Below, piece by piece: positions 33,878-45,208 of a stretch of DNA of 64,000 nucleotides (the first letter of the stretch is position 1; each line of letters opens with the position of its first letter). The notes beneath the pieces are model-generated. The model had not been told where the DNA came from. It saw only the letters and a program-made list of their open reading frames with translations, and ran no database searches. The translations under genes were made by a program, and so were the position numbers. Source of the DNA: Microbacterium oryzae (lineage in GTDB: Bacteria; Actinomycetota; Actinomycetes; Actinomycetales; Microbacteriaceae); the NCBI RefSeq assembly GCF_030406385.1, contig NZ_JAUEPM010000006.1:124001-188000 (forward strand). Direction: 5' to 3'.

Positions 33878-35509
33878 ATGTCCTACACCCTCCCCGCTCC
33901 GGCCATCCGCCCCGAGCTCGCCGCGAAGACGGCGTACCTGATCGCCAGCGGCGATCTGCGCGAGTCGGCCAACACGGCCGGATGGCCGACGCAGGTCGAG
34001 CTGGAGGCCGCCGTCACGCGCGTGGTGGAGGGCCTGGGCTGGCAGGTCGTCCGCGCCAACGAGGTCGACCCGGAGACCGGACACGGCTTCATCTCGAGTC
34101 AGCGGATGGGGCTGGAGGTGTTCAAGACCATCCCCGAGGACGCTCCGCTCATCGTCGCGGAGGCGGTGTGGCAGTACTCCCATCACGTGCTCGCCGGCCT
34201 CCGCACCCATCGGGGCCCGGTGCTCACGGTGGCGAACTTCGCGGGCGACTGGCCCGGGCTCGTCGGGTTGCTCGGGCTCAACGCGGGTCTGGCGAAGATG
34301 GGCCGCGACTATGCCACGATCTGGTCGGTCGACTTCACCGACGACTGGTTCCGCGATGGCATCCGCGAGTGGATCGAGACGGGGAGCATCGCACACGACA
34401 TCTCGCACGTGCGGCCGCTGCCGGAGCTGCCCGCGAGCGCGGAGCGGGAGCTCGGCCGCGCGCTCGGCGACCAGCTGCTGGCGGACAAGGCGCTCATCGG
34501 CGTCTTCGACGAGGGCTGCATGGGCATGTACAACGCGATCTTCGACGACGAGCTGCTGAACCCCACCGGCATCTACAAGGAGCGGCTGTCGCAGTCCGCC
34601 CTCTACGCCGAGATGCTCACCGTCCCGGACGAGGAGGCGGACGCAGTCGGCGCATGGCTGCGCGATCGCGGCATGACCTTCCGTCTCGGAAGCGATGACA
34701 AGACTGAGCTCACCGAGACGCAGCTGCGCTGGCAGTTCAAGATGTACATCGCCGCGCTGCGCATGGCCGACGACTTCGGGCTCGACGCCGTGGGCATCCA
34801 GTACCAGCAGGGCCTGAAGGACCTCGTGCCCGCCTCCGACCTCGCCGAGGGGCTGCTGAACTCGACCGAGCGCCCGCCGGTCCGCTCCCGCGACGGCGCC
34901 CGCGAGCTCTACGCGGGGCGCGCGCTGCCGCACTTCAACGAAGCCGACGAGGGCGTCGCGGTCGACGCGCTGGTCACCGATCGCGTCTGGACCGCGATGG
35001 GCCTCGTGCCCGACAACACCCTGCACGACGTGCGCTGGGGCGAGGAGTACGACGGCCGGTTCGTGTGGGTCTACGAGATCTCCGGCTCGGTCCCCGGCTC
35101 GCACCTGGGCGGATGGGACCAGGCCGAGGGCTGGCGGCAGGACCCGGTCTTCTTCCCCGCCGGCGGCGCCACCGTCAACGGGGTCTCGAAGCCCGGCGAG
35201 CTCGTCATCTCCCGCGTCTTCATCGCCGAGGGCGTGCTGCAGGCCGACATCTTCCGCGGCACGGCGGTGGAGCTGCCGGCCGAGGAGACCGAGCGCCGCA
35301 AGCAGGCGACGAACCCGGAGTGGCCCATCGCGCACGTCGTGCTGCACGGCATCGACCGTGACCAGTTCATGGCGCGGCACCGGGCCAACCACGCGCAGGT
35401 CGTCTACGCACCCGACGCGGAGACCGCCGACCGCGCGCTGGTCGCGAAGGCCGCGATGCTCGACCGGATGGGCATCCGCGTGAACCTCGCCGGCGACGTG
35501 CGGGTCTGA
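33878..35509 (+). CDS. L-fucose/L-arabinose isomerase-like protein
   Basis: 543 aa. The layout resembles the FucI/AraA-type isomerases: an N-terminal alpha/beta domain (VANFAGDWPGLVGLLGLN...), a middle metal region with FDEGCMGMYNA, and a C-terminal HRANHAQVVYAP segment like the substrate-binding His of that fold. It is not a close copy of characterised FucI, so the substrate is open. GAGAGGAG is seven bases before the ATG. It lies 15 bp after the aldolase gene in the operon and could isomerise the sugar or sugar acid that the kinase then phosphorylates. Confidence 0.6.
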   Translation: MSYTLPAPAIRPELAAKTAYLIASGDLRESANTAGWPTQVELEAAVTRVVEGLGWQVVRANEVDPETGHGFISSQRMGLEVFKTIPEDAPLIVAEAVWQYSHHVLAGLRTHRGPVLTVANFAGDWPGLVGLLGLNAGLAKMGRDYATIWSVDFTDDWFRDGIREWIETGSIAHDISHVRPLPELPASAERELGRALGDQLLADKALIGVFDEGCMGMYNAIFDDELLNPTGIYKERLSQSALYAEMLTVPDEEADAVGAWLRDRGMTFRLGSDDKTELTETQLRWQFKMYIAALRMADDFGLDAVGIQYQQGLKDLVPASDLAEGLLNSTERPPVRSRDGARELYAGRALPHFNEADEGVAVDALVTDRVWTAMGLVPDNTLHDVRWGEEYDGRFVWVYEISGSVPGSHLGGWDQAEGWRQDPVFFPAGGATVNGVSKPGELVISRVFIAEGVLQADIFRGTAVELPAEETERRKQATNPEWPIAHVVLHGIDRDQFMARHRANHAQVVYAPDAETADRALVAKAAMLDRMGIRVNLAGDVRV

Positions 35510-35556
35510 CGCGCCGGTAGCGTGGCGGGGAACACCGTCTCGAGGAGGGCACTCGC

Positions 35557-36453
35557 GTGAGCGAACCACGACACGTCGTCGTGCTGGGCAGCGCCAACAT
35601 GGATCTCGTCACGCGTCAGCCGCGGCTGCCCGCACCGGGCGAGACCATGGCAGGCACCGACTTCACGACCGGCCCCGGTGGCAAGGGCCTCAACCAGGCC
35701 GTCGCCGCCCGGCGCGCCGGCGCCGAGGTGATGTTCCTCGGTGCGGTCGGCGACGACGGGTTCGGCGGCGAGCTGCGGGGGTTCCTCGCCGGCGAGGGCG
35801 TCGACGTCTCGGGGCTCCGCACCGCGCCGACGGCGACCGGCATCGCGCAGGTCAGCGTGCTGGACGGCGGCGAGAACAGCATCGTCATCGTCGCGGGTGC
35901 GAACGCAGCCGACGACCTGACGGATGGCGATCGCGCATCCATCGCCGGTGCTGCCGCGGTCGTGGTGCAGCTCGAGCGCCCGCTCGCGCTCGTCGAGCAG
36001 GCGCTCGCCGCGGCTCGCGCGGCGGGCGCCCTCACGGTGCTCACCCCCGCGCCGGTGCACGCCGACGCCGCGCGGCTGGTGCCGCTGGCCGACATCCTCG
36101 TCCCCAACGAGGCCGAGGCGCTCGCGCTGTCAGGGTCCGCGGACGCGGAGAGCGCAGCACGGAGCCTCAGCGGCGCGGGCGGCACGGCCATCGTCACCCG
36201 CGGCGCCCGGGGCGCAATCGTCGCGAAGCGCGGCGAGATCGTGGCGACGGTGCCCGCACCTGCGGTGGACGCGGTCGACACCACCGGGGCGGGCGACACC
36301 TTCGTCGGCGTGCTCGTGGCGTGGCTCATCCGCGGCGAGCCGATCGAGCGCGCGGTTCACGCGGCGAGCGTCGCGGCGGCCATCGCGGTGACGAGGCCCG
36401 GCGCCGCCGCCGCGATGCCGCAGCGGGCCGAGATCATGGCCGCCCTGAGCTGA
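35557..36453 (+). CDS. Ribokinase-family (PfkB) sugar kinase
   Basis: 298 aa. GSANMDLV at the N-terminus, the GGKGLNQAVAARRAGAEV signature and the C-terminal DTTGAGDTFVG with catalytic Asp define the PfkB/ribokinase fold. Closest in look to RbsK, but the pathway substrate is not known. GTG start with GAGGAGGG about 9 nt upstream. TAGCGT at 35518-35523 may give it a promoter of its own in addition to the upstream operon. Confidence 0.88.
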   Translation: MSEPRHVVVLGSANMDLVTRQPRLPAPGETMAGTDFTTGPGGKGLNQAVAARRAGAEVMFLGAVGDDGFGGELRGFLAGEGVDVSGLRTAPTATGIAQVSVLDGGENSIVIVAGANAADDLTDGDRASIAGAAAVVVQLERPLALVEQALAAARAAGALTVLTPAPVHADAARLVPLADILVPNEAEALALSGSADAESAARSLSGAGGTAIVTRGARGAIVAKRGEIVATVPAPAVDAVDTTGAGDTFVGVLVAWLIRGEPIERAVHAASVAAAIAVTRPGAAAAMPQRAEIMAALS

Positions 36454-36521
36454 GGAGCTCGTTCGCCCCGTGTCACGGCAGACGGCGCCCGGAGCCCCCT
36501 CGCGTCGTGGACAATGTGGGA

Positions 36522-38675
<2,154 letters not shown>

Positions 38676-38698
38676 GCGTCTCACTTCGACACGCGTCT

Positions 38699-38736
38699 GT
38701 CCAGCCTGTTCTCCCGGGGCCGGAGATGGCTAGGTT
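38699..38736 (+). promoter_or_regulatory. Candidate glgE promoter, GTCAA-related element
   Basis: GTCCAGCCTGTT (38699-38710; 9 of 12 matches to GTCAACCCCGTT), 20 nt, TAGGTT (38731-38736), six bases, ATG. Spacing agrees with the other members of the set. Confidence 0.4.
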
Positions 38737-38742
38737 TGAGCC

Positions 38743-40743
38743 ATGATCGGCCGCATCCCCGTGATCGAAGTCCATCCGCTCATCGAGGGCGGCGCCCTGC
38801 CGGCGAAGGCGACGCGCGGCGAGCCCCTCCCCGTCCGCGCGACGGTGTTCCGGGAGGGCCATGACCTGCTGGGCGCGGAGGTCGTGCTCACCGGTCCGGA
38901 CGGCGTTCGCCGGCCGCCCGTGCGGATGCGCGAGCTGGTGAAGGGGACCGACCGCTATGAGGCGTGGGTCACGCCCGACGCGGAGGGGCCCTGGACTTTC
39001 GAGGTGCAGGCCTGGTCGGACTCCCTCGGCACGTGGGAGCACAACGCGAGCGTGAAGATCGCCGCGGGAGTGGACGTCGACCTCATGTTCCTCGAGGGGC
39101 GCCTGCTGCTGGAGCGGATCGATCGCGCGGCGCTCTCGGCGGACGAGACGGCGGTCCTCGACGCCGCCCTCGCCGTCACGACCGACGACTCCCGCCCGGC
39201 CGAAGAGCGGATGGCCGACCTCGCGGGCGACGAGCTGGTGGCGCTGTTCCGTGCGCACCCGCTGCGGGACCTCCTCACCACGGTGGGCCCCTACCCGCTG
39301 TTCGCCGACCGACCGCGTGCGCTGTTCGGCAGCTGGTACGAGTTCTTCCCGCGCTCGGAGGGCGCGCGAGTCGACCGGCGCACGGGCAAGGTGCGCAGCG
39401 GCACCTTCAAGACCGCGGCCAAGCGGCTGCCGGCGGTCGCGGCGATGGGCTTCGACGTGCTGTACCTCCCGCCGATCCACCCGATCGGCGAGGTGAACCG
39501 CAAGGGCCCCAACAACACCCTCACGCCGGGGCCGGATGACCCCGGGTCGCCGTGGGCGATCGGCTCCCGCCTCGGCGGACACGACGCCATCCACCCCGAC
39601 CTCGGCACGTTCGACGACTTCGACGCGTTCGTGCGGCGGGCTCGCCGGCTCGGCATCGAAGTCGCCCTCGACCTCGCCTTGCAGGCCGCCCCCGACCATC
39701 CCTGGGCGCAGACGAACCCCGAGTTCTTCACCACGCGCGCCGACGGCACCATCGCCTACGCGGAGAACCCGCCGAAGAAGTACCAGGACATCTATCCGGT
39801 CAACTTCGACAACGACTTCGACGGCATCTACAACGAGGTGCTGCGCGTGCTGCGTGTGTGGATGGACCACGGTGTGCGGATCTTCCGCGTCGACAACCCG
39901 CACACGAAGACCGTCGCCTTCTGGGAGAAGCTCCTCGGCGAGATCCGTCGCACCGACCCCGACGTGCTGTTCCTCTCCGAGGCGTTCACGCGGCCGGCGA
40001 TGATGCGAACGCTCGGCGCGGTCGGCTTCCACCAGTCGTACACGTACTTCACGTGGCGCACCGAGAAGGAGGAGATCGAGGACTACCTGCGCGAGGTGTC
40101 GCACGAGACCGACCACGTGCTGCGGCCGAACTTCTTCGTCAACACCCCCGACATCCTGCACGCGTCCCTCCAGTACGGCGGGCCGGCCGCGTTCCGCATG
40201 CGCGCGACGCTGGCGGCGCTCAGCTCGCCCTCCTGGGGCATGTACGCCGGATACGAGCTCTACGAGCACGTGGCCGTGAAGACCGGCAGCGAGGAGTACC
40301 TCGACAGCGAGAAGTACCAGATCCGCATCCGCGACTGGGAGGGCGCCGAGCAGGAGGGGCGCACGCTCGCGCCGTACGTGACGCAGCTCAACCAGCTGCG
40401 CCGCGCGCATCCCGCGCTGCAGCTGCTGCGCAACATCGTCGTGCACGACACCGACGACGACCATATCCTCTGCTTCTCCAAGTCCGACGGGGCGGGCGAC
40501 ACGGTGATCGTCGTGATCAACCTCGACCCGCACGGCACACGGGAGACCATCGTGCATCTCGACCTCGAGGCCGCAGGGTTGCCCGAGCAGTTCGTCGTCC
40601 GCGACGAGCTCACCGGAGCGGAGTGGACGTGGGGCGCCCACGACTACGTGCGGCTCGACCCCGGGTACGAGGTCGCGCACATCCTCACGGTGCGCCCGCT
40701 CGCCGAGGAATCGGCCACGACCATCCGAGAGGACATCTCGTGA
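38743..40743 (+). CDS. glgE: Alpha-1,4-glucan:maltose-1-phosphate maltosyltransferase
   Basis: 666 aa GH13_3 enzyme that extends alpha-glucan with maltose from maltose-1-phosphate, part of the trehalose-to-glycogen route of actinobacteria. An N-terminal all-beta domain is followed by the barrel with PPIHPIGEVNRKGPNN, nucleophile in FRVDNPHTK and acid in LSEAFTRP, and NTPDIL. TAGGTT six bases before the ATG and no Shine-Dalgarno imply a leaderless mRNA. Stop overlaps glgB by 4 nt. Confidence 0.96.
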   Translation: MIGRIPVIEVHPLIEGGALPAKATRGEPLPVRATVFREGHDLLGAEVVLTGPDGVRRPPVRMRELVKGTDRYEAWVTPDAEGPWTFEVQAWSDSLGTWEHNASVKIAAGVDVDLMFLEGRLLLERIDRAALSADETAVLDAALAVTTDDSRPAEERMADLAGDELVALFRAHPLRDLLTTVGPYPLFADRPRALFGSWYEFFPRSEGARVDRRTGKVRSGTFKTAAKRLPAVAAMGFDVLYLPPIHPIGEVNRKGPNNTLTPGPDDPGSPWAIGSRLGGHDAIHPDLGTFDDFDAFVRRARRLGIEVALDLALQAAPDHPWAQTNPEFFTTRADGTIAYAENPPKKYQDIYPVNFDNDFDGIYNEVLRVLRVWMDHGVRIFRVDNPHTKTVAFWEKLLGEIRRTDPDVLFLSEAFTRPAMMRTLGAVGFHQSYTYFTWRTEKEEIEDYLREVSHETDHVLRPNFFVNTPDILHASLQYGGPAAFRMRATLAALSSPSWGMYAGYELYEHVAVKTGSEEYLDSEKYQIRIRDWEGAEQEGRTLAPYVTQLNQLRRAHPALQLLRNIVVHDTDDDHILCFSKSDGAGDTVIVVINLDPHGTRETIVHLDLEAAGLPEQFVVRDELTGAEWTWGAHDYVRLDPGYEVAHILTVRPLAEESATTIREDIS

Positions 40744-42959
40744 CCGCCGCATCGCCATCCGCTCGCCCCGCCGACCACACGGTGCTCGCGCAGATCGCGC
40801 GCGGCGAGCACGGCAATCCGCACACGATTCTCGGTCCGCATCCGCACGACGGCGCCGTCACCGTCCGCGTGCTGAAGCCGCTCGCGCAGTCCGTGACGGT
40901 TCGCTACCGACTCCCCGCTCCGACGCGGAAGAACCCGGACGGATGGGCCGTGGTCGCCCTCGAGCACGAGCACGAGGGCGTGTGGGCGGGGGTGCTCCCG
41001 ATCGCCGAGGTCCCCGTCTACCGGCTCGAGATCGCGTACGAGGGCAGCGAGCCCATCGAGCGCGACGATCCGTACCGGTTTCTGCCGACGCTCGGCGAGG
41101 TCGACCTGCACCTCATCGGCGAGGGGCGCCACGAGCAGCTGTGGCAGGTGCTCGGCGCGCACGTGCACCGCTACGACGGCCTCGGCGTCGCTCCCGACGT
41201 CACCGGAACCGCGTTCGCCGTCTGGGCGCCCCGCGCCCGCGCGGTGCGCGTGAAGGCCGACTTCAACGGCTGGAGTGGACGCGAGCACCCCATGCGGCGT
41301 CTCGACGGCGGCGTGTGGGAGCTGTTCGTCCCCGACGTCGGCAACGGCACCACGTACAAGTACGAGATCCTCGGTGCCGACGGCGTGTGGCGCGAGAAGG
41401 CCGACCCCTTGGCGGAGTGGGCGGAGGTGCCGCCGCGCACCGCGTCGCGCGTCTTCTCCTCGGAGTACGCCTGGGGGGACGACGAGTGGATGGCCGCGCG
41501 TGCGACGGGCGGAAGTGTCGACTCCCCGATGTCGATCTACGAGATGCACCTCGCCTCGTGGCGTCGGGACCGCTCGTACGAGCAGCTGGCGGACGAGCTC
41601 GTGCCGTACCTCGCAGACCTCGGCTTCACGCACGTGGAGCTGATGCCCGTCATGCAGCATCCGTTCGGAGGGTCGTGGGGCTATCACGTCACGGGCTACT
41701 ACGCCGCGGACAGCCGCTTCGGCGACCCCGACGGCCTGCGCCTGCTCATCGACCGACTGCACCAGGCGGGCATCGGCGTCATCCTGGACTGGGTGCCCGG
41801 GCACTTCGCGACCGACGAGTGGGCGCTCGTACGCTTCGACGGCGCTCCGCTGTACGAGGACCCGAACCCGCAGCGCGGCTGGCACAAGGAGTGGGGGTCG
41901 CACATCTTCGACTTCGGTCGTCCCGAGGTGCGCAACTTCCTGTACGGCAACGCGCTGTACTGGCTCGAGGAGTTCCACGCCGACGGCCTCCGCGTGGACG
42001 GCGTCGCGTCGATGCTGTACCTCGACTACGCGAGGAAGGACGGGGAGTGGACCCCGAACATCCACGGCGGTCATGAGAACCTCGAGGCCGTGCAGTTCCT
42101 GCAGGAGCTCAACGCGACCGCGTACAAGCGGGTGCCCGGCATCGCGATGATCGCGGAGGAGTCCACGGCGTGGCCGGGCGTGACCGGTCCGACGAGCGAC
42201 GGCGGGCTCGGCTTCGGGTTCAAGTGGAACATGGGCTGGATGCACGACACCCTGCAGTACCTGCAGCGCGATCCCGTGCACCGCGGCTATCACCACGGCG
42301 AGATGACCTTCTCGCTCGTGTACGCCTGGAGTGAGAACTACGTGCTGCCGCTGTCGCACGACGAGGTCGTGCACGGGAAGGGCTCGCTGCTGCGGAAGAT
42401 GCCAGGCGATCGCTGGCGGCAGCTGGCCACGCTGCGCGCGTACTACGGGTTCATGTGGGCGCATCCGGGCAAGCAGATGATCTTCATGGGCTCGGAGTTC
42501 GGCCAGGACGCCGAGTGGGCGGAGTCGCGCGAGCTGGACTGGTGGCTGCTCGATCACCCCGAGCACGAGGGGCTGCGCTCCGCCGTCCGCGACATCAACA
42601 CCCGGTACCGGGAGTCGCCCGCCATCTGGCGCTCGGACGGCGACCCGGCATCGTTCCAGTGGGTGCAGGGCGACGACGCCGCCGGCAACGTGTTCGCGTG
42701 GGTGCGGCGCAGCGACGGTGAGGAGCTGCTGTCGGCGACGAACTTCGCCGCCGCGCCCCACCACGGCTACCGTCTCGGCTTCCCCGCCCCGGGTGAGTGG
42801 GAGGAGTGCCTGAACACCGACGCCGAGGCGTACGGCGGGTCGGGCGTCGGGAACATGGGCGGCGTGACGGCAGTGGCTGGCGAGCATCACGGCTGGCCGG
42901 CCTACGCCGACGTGACGCTGCCGCCGCTCGCGACGGTGTGGTTCCGCCGCCAGAGCTGA
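40740..42959 (+). CDS. glgB: 1,4-alpha-glucan branching enzyme
   Basis: 739 aa. Two N-terminal beta modules (the first, about 20-115, is typical of the long actinobacterial form), CBM48, then the barrel with nucleophile in GLRVDGVASMLYLDY, acid in IAEESTAWPG and LSHDEV. It moves linear chains to alpha-1,6 positions, making the product of GlgE branched. GTG start overlapping the glgE stop. Ends with a strong UUCG hairpin. Confidence 0.97.
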   Translation: MTAASPSARPADHTVLAQIARGEHGNPHTILGPHPHDGAVTVRVLKPLAQSVTVRYRLPAPTRKNPDGWAVVALEHEHEGVWAGVLPIAEVPVYRLEIAYEGSEPIERDDPYRFLPTLGEVDLHLIGEGRHEQLWQVLGAHVHRYDGLGVAPDVTGTAFAVWAPRARAVRVKADFNGWSGREHPMRRLDGGVWELFVPDVGNGTTYKYEILGADGVWREKADPLAEWAEVPPRTASRVFSSEYAWGDDEWMAARATGGSVDSPMSIYEMHLASWRRDRSYEQLADELVPYLADLGFTHVELMPVMQHPFGGSWGYHVTGYYAADSRFGDPDGLRLLIDRLHQAGIGVILDWVPGHFATDEWALVRFDGAPLYEDPNPQRGWHKEWGSHIFDFGRPEVRNFLYGNALYWLEEFHADGLRVDGVASMLYLDYARKDGEWTPNIHGGHENLEAVQFLQELNATAYKRVPGIAMIAEESTAWPGVTGPTSDGGLGFGFKWNMGWMHDTLQYLQRDPVHRGYHHGEMTFSLVYAWSENYVLPLSHDEVVHGKGSLLRKMPGDRWRQLATLRAYYGFMWAHPGKQMIFMGSEFGQDAEWAESRELDWWLLDHPEHEGLRSAVRDINTRYRESPAIWRSDGDPASFQWVQGDDAAGNVFAWVRRSDGEELLSATNFAAAPHHGYRLGFPAPGEWEECLNTDAEAYGGSGVGNMGGVTAVAGEHHGWPAYADVTLPPLATVWFRRQS

Positions 42960-42973
42960 TCGACGCAGACACG

Positions 42974-43007
42974 GACGCGCCGCCTCCCTTCGGGGAGGCG
43001 GCGCGTC
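42974..43007 (+). terminator. UUCG-loop terminator after glgB
   Basis: GACGCGCCGCCTCCC-TTCG-GGGAGGCGGCGCGTC: a perfect 15-bp stem with the very stable UUCG tetraloop; CGACGCA and TGCGTCG outside it can add seven more pairs. Confidence 0.9.
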
Positions 43008-43034
43008 TGCGTCGCTGCGGGAACGCGCGCGGCA

Positions 43035-43466
43035 TGTCTCACTTCCTGCGGCCATCCGTCCGGATAGGCCGCGGCGAGTGAGACATGGGTGCTCTGGTGG
43101 GGTTGCCGTGTCTCACTGCGGGTGGTTATGGCGGGCGGATGGCCGCGGCGAGTGAGACATGGGTGCCCTGGTGGGGTTGCCGTGTCTCACTGCGGGTGGT
43201 TATGCCGGGCGGATGGCCGCGGCGAGTGAGACATGGGTGCCCTGGTGGGGTTGCCGTGTCTCACTGCGCGCGGTTATGGCGGGCGGATGGCCGCGGCGAG
43301 TGAGACATGGGTGTCCTGGTGGGGTTGCCGTGTCTCACTGCGGGTGGTTATGCCGGGCGGATGGCCGCCGCAAGTGAGACACGGGTGCCCTGGTCGGGTC
43401 GCCGTGTCTCACTGCGCGCGGTCATGGCTGGCGCATGGCCGCGGCGAGTGAGACATGGGTGCCCTG
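43035..43466. repeat. 74-bp tandem repeat array, about 5.8 copies
   Basis: The octamer GTGAGACA begins at 43078, 43152, 43226, 43300, 43374 and 43448, exactly 74 bp apart, and its complement TGTCTCAC begins at 43035, 43109, 43183 and on with the same period. Copies differ by a few bases each. GTGAGACA and TGTCTCAC are separated by 23 bp one way and 35 bp the other, so each unit can form a stem or serve as paired protein sites. It fills the 528-bp gap between the convergent glgB and GH13 genes; nothing else is seen there. Confidence 0.95.
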
Positions 43467-43487
43467 AGCACGCGCCCCACCCGCGAC

Positions 43488-45173
43488 TCAGCCCCGGCGC
43501 AGCCAGACGGTCGTCGCACCCGGCAGCTTGCCGTCTGCAAGCGGGCCGCTCGCGAGGAGCACCTCGCCCTCGGGCAGCGGCCCCGCGGCGTCGCCGAAGT
43601 TCATCACGCATACCCACCCACCCGGGCGAGTGAAGGCGAGCACGTCGCCGTGCGTGAGCTCCTCGTCCCAGGCGAGCGTCTCCTCGGTCTGCAGCTCGTG
43701 CCGCAGGCGCAGGGCCTCGCGATAGAGGTTGAGCGTCGAGGTCGGATCCTCCTCCTGCGCCTCGACGGAGACGTCGGCGAACCAGGCCGGCTGCGGCAGG
43801 TGGGCGCCGTTCGCGCCGAAGCCGAACGACGGGCCCTCGCTCGTCCACGGCAGCGGCACGCGGCATCCGTCGCGCCCGATCTCCGCCCCCGCGCTGCGGA
43901 AGAACGACGGGTCCTGTCGGGCGCCGGCCGGGATGTCGCCCACCTCATGGAGGCCGAGCTCCTCGCCCTGGTACAGATACGCGGAGCCGGGCAGGGCGAG
44001 CTCCAGCAGGGTCGCCGCCCGTGCGCGCCGCAGACCGAGGTCACGGTCGAGCTCGGCCTCGGGGGCGCCGCGGACGAGCCACTCCTTGCTCGCGCCGGCC
44101 ATGATCTGCGTCGCGTCCACCTCGTGCTCGGGCTGCGGGAGGCCGTAGCGCGTGGCGTGGCGCACCACGTCGTGGTTCGAGAACACCCAGGTCGTGGACG
44201 ACCCGGACTCCGCCGACATCGCGAGGTTGTCGGCGATGATCGTGCGGAAGGCGGCGGCGTCGTACTCGGCCTCGAGCAGGTCGAAGTTGAACGCCTGGCC
44301 GAGCCCCTCCGCGCTCGCGTAGCGGGGTCGGCGCGTCGACTCGACCCAAGCCTCGGCCACGGCGATCTTCGGCGGGTCGTACTCGTCGAAGACGCGACGC
44401 CAGTCAGCGTAGATGTCGTGCACCTCATCGCGGTCCCAGAGCGGGTGCTGCCCGGGCTCGGTCATGGCCTTCATCTCCGCCGACGACGGCAGCTGCTCGG
44501 GGAGGTCCTTGGCGAGGCCGTGTGCGACGTCCACGCGGAAGCCGTCCACTCCGCGGTCCGCCCAGAAGCGCAGGGTCGTCCGGAAGTCGGCGCGGACCTC
44601 CTCGTTGTCCCAGTTGAGGTCCGGCTGCTCCGTGGCGAAGAGGTGCAGGTACCACTGGCCGTCCGCGACGCGTGTCCACGCGGGGCCGCCGAAGATGCTC
44701 TCCCAGTCGGCCGGCGGGAGCTCGCCGTTCTCGCCGCGGCCATCGCGGAAGATGTAGCGCTCCCGCGCGGGCGACCCGGCGGGCGAGGCGAGCGCCTCCT
44801 GGAACCACTCATGCCGGTCGGACGAGTGGTTCGGGACGAGGTCGACGATGAGGCGGATGCCTGCAGCGTGGAGCGCGGCGACCATCTCGTCGAACTCGTC
44901 GAGGGTGCCGATGCGCGGGTCCACGTCGCGGTAGTCGTCGACGTCGTACCCACCGTCGGCGAGCGCGGACGGATAGAACGGGCTCAGCCAGACCGCGTCG
45001 ATGCCGAGCGTCTGCAGGTACGGGATCCGCGACATGATGCCGCGCAGGTCCCCGATCCCGTCGCCGTTCGCATCCGCGAACGAACGGGGGTAGATCTGGT
45101 AGACGGCGGCCTGACGCCACCAGTCGGCGGCGGGGATGAGGAGCGGGTCGGTGGTCTCGGTCAGTGTCGTCAT
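43488..45173 (-). CDS. GH13 alpha-glucosidase, copy 1
   Basis: 561 aa. The N-terminal WWRQAAVYQIYPRSFADANGDG, nucleophile in DGFRVDVAHGLA, acid in VAEAWVES and SNHDVVRHA are those of GH13 oligo-1,6-/alpha-glucosidases that hydrolyse short alpha-glucosides in the cytoplasm. It is a close paralogue of the next gene, with the same C-terminal ending style (WLRRG / WLRRP). ATG 45173 with GAGAGAGA upstream. Last gene of the maltoside operon. Confidence 0.92.
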   Translation of the reverse strand: MTTLTETTDPLLIPAADWWRQAAVYQIYPRSFADANGDGIGDLRGIMSRIPYLQTLGIDAVWLSPFYPSALADGGYDVDDYRDVDPRIGTLDEFDEMVAALHAAGIRLIVDLVPNHSSDRHEWFQEALASPAGSPARERYIFRDGRGENGELPPADWESIFGGPAWTRVADGQWYLHLFATEQPDLNWDNEEVRADFRTTLRFWADRGVDGFRVDVAHGLAKDLPEQLPSSAEMKAMTEPGQHPLWDRDEVHDIYADWRRVFDEYDPPKIAVAEAWVESTRRPRYASAEGLGQAFNFDLLEAEYDAAAFRTIIADNLAMSAESGSSTTWVFSNHDVVRHATRYGLPQPEHEVDATQIMAGASKEWLVRGAPEAELDRDLGLRRARAATLLELALPGSAYLYQGEELGLHEVGDIPAGARQDPSFFRSAGAEIGRDGCRVPLPWTSEGPSFGFGANGAHLPQPAWFADVSVEAQEEDPTSTLNLYREALRLRHELQTEETLAWDEELTHGDVLAFTRPGGWVCVMNFGDAAGPLPEGEVLLASGPLADGKLPGATTVWLRRG

Positions 45174-45208
45174 GGTGTCTCTCTCAGAAGAGGGGCGGAT
45201 GGCGGTGG

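Noticed and set aside
43035..43466. The array as a CRISPR locus
   Set aside because: Whole 74-bp units are conserved with no variable spacers, and no cas genes are present.
43085..43633. A series of 72-codon frames starting every 74 bp with ATGGGTG
   Set aside because: They are produced by the tandem repeat, overlap each other and lack ribosome-binding sites; repeated DNA, not repeated proteins.
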